Assembly: GCF_021018805.1 (NCBI RefSeq)
Contig: NW_026960610.1
Coordinates: forward strand, 2,852,001 to 2,916,000
Origin: Prinia subflava
Lineage: Eukaryota > Chordata > Aves > Passeriformes > Cisticolidae
DNA: 64,000 nucleotides
Direction of reading: 5' to 3'
The first letter of the stretch is position 1, and the number at the start of each line of letters is the position of its first letter. This document shows positions 54,449-64,000 of this stretch, piece after piece. The notes under the pieces are model-generated. The model ran no database searches, was not told where the DNA came from, and worked only from the letters and a program-made list of their open reading frames with translations. A program made the translations under genes and the position numbers.

Positions 54449-55235
54449 TGTTAGGAACGAAAGAAAAAAAAAAAAAAAAGAAAAAAAAAAAAAAAAACAA
54501 AAACACCACAACAAAAACAACCACCCCACAACTGACCCTCTCCTGGCTAGAGTAACACCCCCCCACACCCCAGACAATCTGAGCAGGGAGAGCTGCCCTG
54601 AAGGAAAGTTGCCTGGCAACTTTTCCCTACCTAATTGAAATGTGAAAAGAAGCTGCCCACACCTAGATAGCCCTATTGTCCTTTGTAACTACCTCATTTA
54701 GCAAGAGTAACTTCGGCTATGACCAGGACAAATGCATATGCATTTGGATATGCAGATAGGGCAGGGCCGCCCCCGTGGATCCTGGGAGGTTTTTTTTGGG
54801 GAAACTGCACCCCAGGACAGGAAGCTGGATTCGTCAGAAGAGAATTGGATAGTGCCCTGGCTGAGCGGGGAGTGGATGCACCTCCTGGCCTGGTTTGAAG
54901 ATTGGCCATGACCTGTGAGGAGCCTGAATGGAATGGGAACTGGCCAGCTGAGCTGGCTGATGGAGAGAATGGGAAACTCTTGAAACTTTTCCCTGAGGGC
55001 AAAGAGCTGACTGCCAGTGCTCTGCCTTCTGATGGTTGACCAGAGAGAACTGCCAGCTGTTTCTATGGGAACAAGGACTCAGCATCCACTGGGACAGCAC
55101 CTGCTCCTTCAGATGACTGCAGTAGTGTGGAAAACTCCGATCGGACTTTGCAATCCTGCTGATGATTTTAATAATGAGCTGATCACTTTAATAAAGAGCT
55201 GAATATTAATAAAGGCATATGCCCTGTTCTTTTCA
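54449..55235 (+). repeat. P7 3' LTR
   Basis: Identical by eye to the 5' LTR except for one base and length changes in the A-rich run. CCAC follows. Confidence 0.92.
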
Positions 55236-55239
55236 CCAC

Positions 55240-55540
55240 CACACCAGTAGCCGCAGTGGCTCCGGCGGCCACCACGGCATCCCCCCAGGGCAGGGCCCCG
55301 CCTATGGCGACAGGGGTCCGGCAGCAGTGGCAGCAGACACAACCCCGCCACATCTTGGGCCACGGCAGCTATACAGGGGCAGCCCCTAGAGCACTCACAC
55401 CCATTGAGAATTCGTTCATAACAGTCTGGTGGCTGAAAAGAGTCCTTTTCTTGATCCAGAAGACTCAGAGCAGAAGCAATGTCTCTGAACTGAATCTGAG
55501 TCTGAAAGAAACTGTCCCAGCTGTGTATGAGCATGGATAG
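55240..55540. other. GC-rich unassigned block, right part
   Basis: Continues 47651-47873 across P7. A minus-strand frame (55534 to 55236) reads SFFQTQIQFRDIASALSLL and then a Cys-rich part (CECSRGCPC). I do not recognise it. It is the only candidate for non-viral coding sequence in the window, and weak. Confidence 0.3.
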
Positions 55541-58500
55541 CCCTGTTCTGTCTAGGAGGAAAGCTGGGTCAATAGGATGAAATATAGGATATCTTTGTTT
55601 TCTGATTCAAGTCAATCTTATACAAACTGGAAATGCTAAAAGAGACAAAATTACTAGAAGGCATTGATACATAATTCCCTGATCACACCAAGTTCACGAT
55701 GCTCCTGCAGAGAGATGCATGGAGAGTCTGGGGGATCAGGACAAAAAAATAGGTTTCCTGCAAGTATCATCTCCACATCCTGAACAAACACAGTTCCAAA
55801 TGCATAAAGCCATGGCCTCTCCCTAGGTCTTAGATCACAATGAACGTGTTGCTTGGCAATACAGTTTCCTTTTTAAAGCTCTCCATTCCCCAGCACTTCT
55901 GCCTTCACTCCTAACTGCATCCCCACTTGGGATTTCCTGTTGAAAAATGTTGGGAAGCAACTGCACTTGATTTCTCAGTCCCTTTTTACTTTTTAACAGT
56001 GCATAATCAGATTAGGGCAGACTTGTGACTTTTAAAATTAACCATATTATTATTATGATACTATTTTCTTCTGGATCATTAGATAACAGGAAATCCTTTC
56101 TAACCCCATGTTACTCTGCTAATTGCTTCAGTTGTACCTACTGAACACTGGCCCACTGTCCAACACTGGAAAGAACAAATTCGATAAGAAGAGATTGCCT
56201 GTTTTTCTATAGTATCTCTTGACAGAGATAAAATGAAAATACCTCCCTGAGATGAGAGTAAGGTGAGACAAGTCCGTCATTTCAGCCAGTGCTGCAGACA
56301 GTTTTGTTGGAGGAGAGCAGCAATCAGCTTCTTCCCTTGACCAGGCTGTACACAAGCAGGAAGTCTTACCTAATGTTTCTTAGATTTATAAATCCCTGAA
56401 TGACCTTCATGGATCTCTTTAAAATGGTTTTGAAGCACTGCCAGGTTCACCAACCTTGCATCATTTCCAAAATTATGCTGAGACCCTTTGCTTAAATTGG
56501 CAGTGGGGAAAGAGCACCTTGTCCCAGCAGCTCTCTTCACACCTGAAGGGCTTTAAAGAGGCAATTTAAGGATTTCTGCAGAAATCTCATCCATCTTCCA
56601 AAAGTGGCCATTATGGACACAACTCCTGTAACACTAAGGGCCCAGTGCACTGGAGGGCAGAGCAAAAGTGTAGAGGAACTCGACAAGACCTGGGTTTAAC
56701 CCAAAATTAACCCACATGTCCATGAGCTGCTGCTAGCATTGAGTTAAACAGGCGTGGGCTTTCCTATGAATCTGTTCGGGCATGCAGCTTTCAAATCCAG
56801 CTTGCTCAGGGGCTCCTGCATGTGCAAAACTGTGCCCAGACCACAAATTAAGGTTTACCAGTGGCATTGTGTTCTCCTTGACTATGACATTCAAAGTCTT
56901 TAACTACAGGTATTTAGAACTATATTAATGTCTCCTATATTACGTAAGGCAGATTAGAGTTCTGTTCCATTTAATCTTACTCATCCATCATTTATTTAAC
57001 TTTGCATATTGTAATTCAAGGCAAGTATTTTGAAATCAAAGCTCCATTAAACCTATTCAATTAACTGTTGTTCTGGGTAACTGTTATCACTGGGTGAAAT
57101 AGCTTTTATTAACTGAAATAGAACTTGAAAAATATGAAAAATATGTGATTGTTAACCTTGGAGCATCCCCAGATACTCATTTTAAAGCAGCTCAGGCATT
57201 AATATTACAACTTAGAAATAAATGATTATTAGAAAAAAGACTAGGAAAAGTTGTAGAAACAGACAACTAAGCAATGTCTTCCATCATTGATTCTGCTTTT
57301 TTAAACAGGTGTATCTTTTTTCCATGCAGCATACAGAAAGGCTTTGGTGTTTTATGTAATGCTGTCACTCAGTGAAAGGCAACTTGAAGTTCAGAATAAA
57401 ATTCAGACTGCATAGAGAGCCCAACTTCACAGCCCCTGCTCTCCTATTTGTGAAATGCTTTATATTTAAGAGTATTTATACTGCTTGAAAACTATGTTCA
57501 GAAGTGACATATTGTGGTGAGTCTTGGTCACTTTGTAATTAGATGTACATTTAGTAACTTCTAAGTAAGGGGAAATATTGGTCTATTTATGTACTCTTCT
57601 TACTCTATGTCATGCTTGTAAAAACTTCAAAGTGTCTAAAAAACCAGTCTGGTTTCATACATAATTAGGTATGGAAGTGATACTTCCAACAGCAGCCTAA
57701 GGCAATAGCAACCCACTTTCCAGCCCTTTGCAAGAAACAATTTGAGACAGAGACAACAGCAAGAGTAGCTGATACCTGAAATTGCCTCCCTGCTTTCTGG
57801 AGTGAGAAAGCTTAGGATCAGACAACCCATGTGGTCTCTGTATTGTCAAAATTCTCATTTGTGCCAGAAAGATATCTAGGAAATCTTATAGACTGAAATA
57901 TATTAATTGATCAGAGATAGGTGAATAGATACAGAAACACCCTTGAAACAGGGAGCTGCAGAAAATTAACAGGCTCTAAGGGCAGATGCCCAACTCTCCA
58001 GAGGCCAAAGATACCTGATACAGGATCACATAAATTAGCCAGTAACAAGAAGCAAACTTGCACTGTGAAATTCCACTATGCTTAGATACAGTTGTTAGCT
58101 TTATCCTGGGAGAAGTTTAATCCAGGCTTCCTTGTAATCCTTTTCCTATTGCTGACCAACACCACCTCCCCCAAATAGCCCAAACCACTCTTCTTGGAGA
58201 GCAATGCTAGCACAGCACAGCCTGCCATCTCCTCAGCAGTTCTCTGGTGCACGAATCAATGCAAACTCCTATTAAGGCATATCTTTTTCTGTTGTTCCTC
58301 TGCCACAGTGCAGAGAACAAAAAAATACCCTTGAAGAAATGCACATATGAGATTGGATGACTTACAGGCAGCATGAACAACAGATGTATGTGGGTATTGA
58401 CTACCTTTCTTGCTCCAAGTAATTACTGCAGGCTTCAGTGAAGAAGCTGCAGTCTCCCAAACACCTTCAGTCACATCTCACTGGCCTCCAGCCAGATCAT

Positions 58501-59451
58501 CCTAAACGAATCTTTTCAATTACACAATCCTATAAAAAACAATTTGGTTTCATAACGGTGATGAATCTGTCCTCTGACTAACTTTAATATTTGCTTGCTT
58601 GCTTTGTGAAGAGCCAGATCAGATAGCTTCACATTTATCCATACATTTTCAGTGTTTTGTTAATCACCCTATTGATTTATCAATGTTCCCATATTGGACA
58701 ATCACCTTCATCTGAAAACTTGCTAATTGTCAGTACTGGAAAGGCTGGACATTTGTGATAAGTCTGATTAGCAGAACAGCATTTCTGTTGTTCTGTCAAA
58801 ATGTAATGATCAGTTGTAAAACAACAGGATAAAAACAAGCAGGAAACAAAATAAAATGCTATGTATTTTCATCCATGGGAAATCCTGCCTGACCAATAGC
58901 ACATGATTCCTTATAAGAAAGCTTCCTGTTGGACTGGGGAATCACACTTGTCCTCACCTATCCAGAGTGTGGCAGTCAGTGAAATCTTCTAGGGTTACTG
59001 CTTGAAGATAGAGTGGTTTGGAATTAAGAGCAGGAACCAGCTCCATTGGGATTACCAGCAGGCTGTGCTGAAATGAGATTTCTCAGAGCAAGGACATTAT
59101 CAGTGATGACAATCCAGTTCATGGTTGTCATTAAGGATCCTGGTCCATGAAGCAGCTGTGGTGTTCAAGGAACATGCCAGGCTCATGTTCAAGGCAAGAG
59201 CTGTCTTACAGAGGGAGACATAACATCAAACCTGTGTCAAACTGCACTGTATTACCAGGCTTTTCTTTTTCTAAAATCTTGAAATGGTTAGGCTGAGAGT
59301 CAGAGAAAAGGTGACATCAAAGGAACTGGTACAGATAAAACATAGAATGCCTTGCAAAGAGGCACAACTTGGCTCAGCTCTGCCCTACATCGTGCAGGTG
59401 ATCACTGACACAGGCCCATGTGAAGGAAGAATAAAAAAATGTACTTCAGCT
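55541..59451. other. Flanking DNA, no gene seen
   Basis: About 3.9 kb of mostly AT-rich, apparently single-copy sequence with frames under 110 codons. No retroviral, LINE or host domain was recognised. It could be intergenic or intronic. Confidence 0.55.
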
Positions 59452-59457
59452 CCTAAA

Positions 59458-60102
59458 TGTAAGAGAAGTCCCAGAATGAGTAGTCAGAGACAGATGTGGG
59501 ACTCCAGGCGGGTCTGTTCCAAAATGCTGTTTATTGCAGAGATGGTGTTACAGCAGTCCAGGGCCATGTGTGATACAGAGCCCAGTCTAAAGGCTGCCAG
59601 CTACAGCTTATAGGCATGCCTGAAGCCTGAAGCTTGAAGTCCAAAGCCTGAAGTCATTTAGTTTTGGTTACAATGCATTATATCTTTTTCTGTACTGAAT
59701 ATGCTAATTTACAACATCCAAACAGTAGAAGACACAAATCCTATAGAATCTACATACAGCCTATTAGAAGTACTACATTACCATACTGTGTTACATTTTA
59801 AACCCTAAAAGCTGCTTTCTAGACCCCTTTTTTTTTTTTCTTCTCTGCCAAACTGGCAGGGTGTCCCTGACCCTTGGACTCTAGCTTGCAGAAGCATCCC
59901 TTCTGTTTGCCAGGGACATTGTTCAATCAACAGGGATCTTCCCTTCAGCTCACTCTTTCCAGATGTTCAGTAACTGACTGGCTTGGCATCTTATACATCA
60001 AAACTAGCTCTCATTTCTATTTCACTTATAGGTTTCATATTCTCGGATTCTTTTGCCAAGCAATCATATTTGTAAGATTTCCCTGTTTCATCTTCCCCAA
60101 CA
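59458..60102 (-). repeat. Solo LTR S9, related to P5 LTR
   Basis: On the minus strand it starts TGTTGGGGAAGATGAAAC, like the P5 LTR start, and ends ACTTCTCTTACA. AATAAA is at 59530-59535. Flanks CCTAAA (59452-59457) and CTTAAA (60103-60108) differ at one base and are a probable 6-bp duplication. Confidence 0.72.
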
Positions 60103-60108
60103 CTTAAA

Positions 60109-60867
60109 GACTCAAGATCTGGGGGAAAAGAAAAGCAATCAACAGTGCAATTTGATTCTAATTCCAGAACTTTTGAAGTCTGCTTCAGTGAAATAGTTCA
60201 TAATGAAGCAATTTCTACCACCATGCTGAAGAGGAGAGACGTGTGGGCCAGGAACAAATCAAAAGCCACTCTACCAGAACCATTGCTCTTGAAAAGCCAT
60301 CAGAATTGCTGCTGAAGTGTCTTTAGTGCATGTGACTTAGCATTCAATCACTGCCCAGGCTGATGCCAGGCTAACCAGCCCTGCACAGGTCAGTGTATTG
60401 CTGCTGTTGGGGCTGAGCCTGGGGGCCAGGTGACTTTTGAGCTTCTCTGTGCAGGACAAGGAGTATGAGATGCTCTCATTTGCCTCCCAGAAACACTTCA
60501 CCTCTAAATAATCAAGCAGTGGAGGGAAAAGGGGCTTTATAATGCCAGATGCTGAAGCCTATGTCTTCAAGGGCTCTCTCTTACACGGTGCACCAAAAAG
60601 GCTCAGATGATAGAAAGAGTTTAGTCCACACAGGGTTGACAGCAACTCCTGCACCAAGCCAGGAGGCCCTGCAGTGACCTTCCTGTGGTCACCAAACCCT
60701 TGGAAGTTTGCAGGATTTCCTCAGCTCAGCTGGGACAGGAGTGAGAAGAAGCAGCGCCACAGCCAGGACAGGCACCTGGGGCTGAGGCAGGTCCTGCCCC
60801 AGTGCCAGGAAAGCTCAGCCAGGGCAGCTTCTGGACCAGAGCACCACAGTGAGACAAGCTCAGCACT
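60109..60867. other. Flanking DNA, no gene seen
   Basis: Mixed composition with short frames only. Nothing recognised. Confidence 0.5.
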
Positions 60868-60873
60868 CACCCT

Positions 60874-61557
60874 TGTTGGAGTCCAGGGCATCCCTCCAGT
60901 CGCCCTGGAGGGTCAGGGACCCGGTCAAAGGGGTCTGCGACCTGGGCAGGGGGGGTTGGCACATGTGCAGGAGGGTCTGGGATCTGTACAGGGGGGTTGT
61001 AGACCTTGGCACAGAGCCCAGGGAGATGCAGGCTTTGACTTCAGTCCATGGGAGAGACTACCTACATTGCAGGAGGAGTTAGAAGTCACCAAGGTGTAAA
61101 ATAGATAGTAGTTAGCTTATCACTGGGGCTGCATGTATTTTTGGTGTGTGGACTTGAGAAGACAAAATGGAGGATTTGGGGTGTGGTCCTGTCCTCCTGC
61201 TTCCTCTTCTTGTCTGACATTGCTGTGAAGGTGGCACGTTTGGATAGGGTCAAAGTAGATATGACCTGTCTAGCATAGGTATTAGGTACTGGTGATTAAT
61301 TGTAAATAATGGAAATGTAATATGTAGTATAAGAGGTCAAGACCCTCCCAGACAGGAGGAGTCCATGTGTGACCCTGCTGCTGCACGGAGCTCCGCAGGG
61401 CATGAGAAGAGCTTGAGAGATAAGAAATAATAAGCAAAGAGCAAGACCTTGAAAACTAGAAACCTGAAGACTCCGTGTTTTTCTTTGCATCTGGCTCGCA
61501 ACTCCTCAAAGGGCAGAGACATTTTATCACTCTAATCTCGGGAGGTCAAACCTGAGA
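60874..61557 (+). repeat. Solo LTR S10, P3 family
   Basis: It starts TGTTGGAGTCCAGGGC and ends CAAACCTGAGA. It aligns along its length with the P3 LTRs. ACCCT flanks both sides (60869-60873 and 61558-61562). At sites where the P3 LTRs differ it mostly has the G of the 5' copy (for example TTTGGATAGGGTC). Confidence 0.88.
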
Positions 61558-61562
61558 ACCCT

Positions 61563-64000
61563 AATGAGCTACCTATTACAGGAACAAACCCTGTTAATTT
61601 TAATGCTCTCCCATTTATGCTGGAGTCATTGTGCTCCCACACTCCCTTCACCTGACAGTGTCCACTGAGACAAACAGCAGCTCATTCCCAAAGGAGCAGC
61701 ACCTCTGTACCCCAGGCTGGGGGACCAAAGCTCAGACAGGAGCTCCCTGACACCCAGATGAAGTGTGGGGGATGCAGACACCCTGCTCACTGTCACTGTA
61801 GGACTTCCCCAGAGCAGGAGTAGTGCCTGGCTGAGGGGAGGTGATGGTTTTGCCTCCACAACCATCCCAGTCCCTCGGCAACTTCAAGGCAAGCTGAGGG
61901 ACCTGAACAGGATCCCAAACTGCAGCAATCTGGGGCACAAAGACTCCTGAGCTCTTCCAAGGGCAGGCAGAGCCACTCAGCTTCTCTCATCTGGTAAAGA
62001 ACATCTGCTCGTCAGAAACTGTGGTTTTCACAGAGAAAAAGAAGAAAAACAGGTGGCATTTTTCACTTTCCCACTGAATTTTTAAACTGAAAATACCATA
62101 CTTTTTAAAGAAGGCCAAAAAGAAAAAAAAATTACAAGACAGGGCATAAACAGAAATTAATAGAAGTATTTCCTCAGAATTTTTTAAGCATGAAAACCTT
62201 TTTACAAATATCTATGGAAAAATTACTGCTATTTTGGATCAGCTGTAGAGTCAGCATTGCACAACAGATTTTGCTGAGCATCCGCTCCTCTGGAAACATT
62301 TCCCAGGATAGAAAGCAAAGCATCCAGAACTTCTAAGCACACTCAATTTGCTAATTTTGTCCAAGGAAATCTACCCTCCAAACTGTCTTAGAGCAATCCC
62401 AAGGAAGACCAGCAGCTCTGTAGACACTTTGGTCACCCACCAGCCCTTTCTATAACACACTGCACATACAATCCAGAGCGTTTCCCTTGCCAAATTCACA
62501 TTTTTATACATTTTAATGCTGATCCTCCCAGCAGCCCCTAAGCAGTAATGAGTGGCTGAAACATAGGCAGGGAGGCAGCAACAAAGCCACTCTCAAGGTG
62601 TCAGGGACCAGTGAACCTCCCAGAGAGCACTGGTGGGACATGAACTCCTCCTTGAAACAAGAGTGGAGACAAATTCAGGGAACTTTTTCCTGCTGCCCTG
62701 ATGTGTTCAGCATAGCAGGCAGTTGTGCTGAACTGGGGCTATCCTGAAAGAAAATCCATCAGATAGCATGGAGAACAAGACCCTGGAGAGAGGGTGGAAC
62801 AAACTGTATAGCCATGGATGCTGACTAATGAACACAGATTCATTATCTAACTCATGTTCAACAGTGTTAAAGCATAAGGTCTGTCCCATTCCACAAGCCA
62901 GAGGCAGCACCTAGGTGCACACGTAAGGGAATTACTAGCAAAGCCAGCAACTTCTACCATGCAGATGGAATAATAATTTTAAATAATAATTTAAATAGTG
63001 GAACTAATGAGATTCAACCACAGGTTTGGGTTTTTCCCCCCTATGGATAAAGCCCATGTACTATAATTTATTTATTAACATAAGCCCTTATTGTAATTGG
63101 GATTAACCTCCTGTTTTGCACTTCTGGGAGCTGAACAGGCACAGGGGATATAGGTCCAACACAGGGCACCCATGCCCAAGGAATCCAGGGTTTTGTGTAA
63201 GCTGTGGGGACTGGAAGTGTTACCAAAATGGCACTGCTGGTCACAAGGAGGAAAACAGCATCCATGGTGTCCATGGATGGTGCTGGAGAGGTGCCGGCAG
63301 CTGCAGTTTCACCCCAGGTTGGTGCTACATCTTCTGGATGAAGACGAGATGCTCCCCTGAGCAGGGCATTTGTCCCGAGAAGCTCCCCAGGCTCATCTTC
63401 AATCACACATTCACCCACATTTTTTGTATATAACATGATTAAGAAAAACTGCACTACTATGACACATCATCGCATCATCCACATGCAGATGTGAACACAG
63501 GGAAGAGAGCAACTTCCAAAACCATTGCAAATTGTGGGCATAAAAATGCTTTTGGGGATAGAGAAAATTAGTATAGAGAGACAAATCTCCCCATCTACTA
63601 AGAAGTTTATTTCTTGAGAACATGCATATAGCAGAGCAGCACTCACTCCTAGTAACTCCAGTTAAATCAATGGAAACACCCAGAAAAGAATTTAATCTCA
63701 GGAGTTGGTTCATATTCAGCCAGACAGGATGAGTGACAGTGTGGTTCCACCCTTGGTTGGTTGGTTGGTTGGAGTTAACAAATATATTTTCTGGAGTTGA
63801 GCAATCATCTACCACCTAGACTCCTAGCAGAGCACTGATGGATTTTTGGTCCAATCTTAAATCTGCTCAGGACAGAAGTACCATTTTTACTGATTTTGGA
63901 AGGTGTTGGTCAGGGCTTACCCCCCAGAGGCTGTGCTGCCCCAGGCACCAGGCACAGGCAATGGGATTTGGAGGTCCATTCACCAGCCTGGGTGAAAGCC
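61563..64000. other. Flanking DNA, no gene seen
   Basis: AT-rich, apparently unique sequence. The longest frames (63068-63454 and 63411-63815, minus) show no domain. A short TTGG repeat lies at 63753-63772. Confidence 0.5.
63753..63772. repeat. TTGG microsatellite, five units
   Basis: Five perfect TTGG units in otherwise non-repetitive DNA. Confidence 0.85.

Larger units (their letters stand above)
47878..55235 (+). mobile_element. Provirus P7: defective class I ERV carrying a CR1 LINE
   Basis: LTRs at 47878-48671 and 54449-55235 are flanked by CCAC (47874-47877 and 55236-55239). Outside an A-rich run they look identical. The primer site is proline-tRNA type, as in gammaretroviruses. The interior has a leader with two tandem-repeat blocks, a trace of gag capsid, a CR1 LINE of about 1.6 kb and a trace of late pol or env. 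There is no long retroviral frame. From about 50.9 to 54.0 kb GG is rare and AG abundant. It must have been copied by proteins from another virus. Confidence 0.88.

Noticed and set aside
59284..59613. 109-codon plus-strand frame
   Set aside because: Runs from flanking DNA into the solo LTR S9, so it cannot be an old gene.
63068..63815. Two minus-strand frames of 128 and 134 codons near the right edge
   Set aside because: No recognisable domain or codon pattern. Likely chance frames in non-coding DNA.

Overview
This 64 kb window is dominated by endogenous retroviruses (ERVs) and holds no host gene that I can recognise. The host is almost certainly a bird, probably a songbird. A CR1 LINE is present. 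Several envelope genes have an alpharetrovirus-type TM subunit (CX6CC). One provirus has a tryptophan-tRNA primer site like the avian leukosis group. The repeat families are betaretrovirus-like (class II, 6-bp target duplications) and gammaretrovirus-like (class I, 4-bp). The density of full-length and nested copies would suit a W chromosome or other poorly recombining heterochromatin; that placement is inference.

Layout, with proviruses numbered P1-P7. P1 (1-4209, minus) is cut by the left edge. It shows RT start, dUTPase-protease, gag, PBS and 5' LTR. A solo LTR (4212-4868, minus) follows. P2 (4874-22445, plus) is the outer shell of a nested stack. Its pol is split by P3 (5961-17235), which is itself split by P4 (10940-14989). 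P2 env is split again by two solo LTRs (19900-20299 and 20641-21894). Each of these insertions has a target-site duplication: GATGTG, GTACAA, GGTAGC and GGTGGA. P5 (24177-34778, minus) is a two-LTR betaretrovirus-like provirus with an almost open pol and degraded gag and env. P6 (38437-45180, plus) and P7 (47878-55235, plus) are class I elements with 4-bp duplications. At least five further solo or fragmentary LTRs lie in the remaining DNA.

How the parts fit together. P1, P2 and P5 share a gag / dUTPase-protease / pol plan in three frames, with the same GGATTTT heptamer at the pro-pol junction. P4 is a young gag-only element whose LTR core and matrix region resemble P1, so it looks like a parasite of a P1-like helper. 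P6 and P7 have LTR pairs that look identical or nearly so, but their interiors are ruined. They look like already defective genomes copied by enzymes supplied in trans. P3 (3' half) and P7 (middle) are strongly depleted of GG and rich in AG, with many G-to-A changes, as expected from cytidine-deaminase editing of minus-strand cDNA. In P7 the edited block includes a CR1 LINE.

Host DNA (about 22.4-23.4, 34.8-36.5, 46.5-47.0, 55.5-59.4, 60.1-60.9 and 61.6-64.0 kb) looks non-coding. All comparisons were made by eye. Percent identities, editing counts and family names need alignment and database searches.
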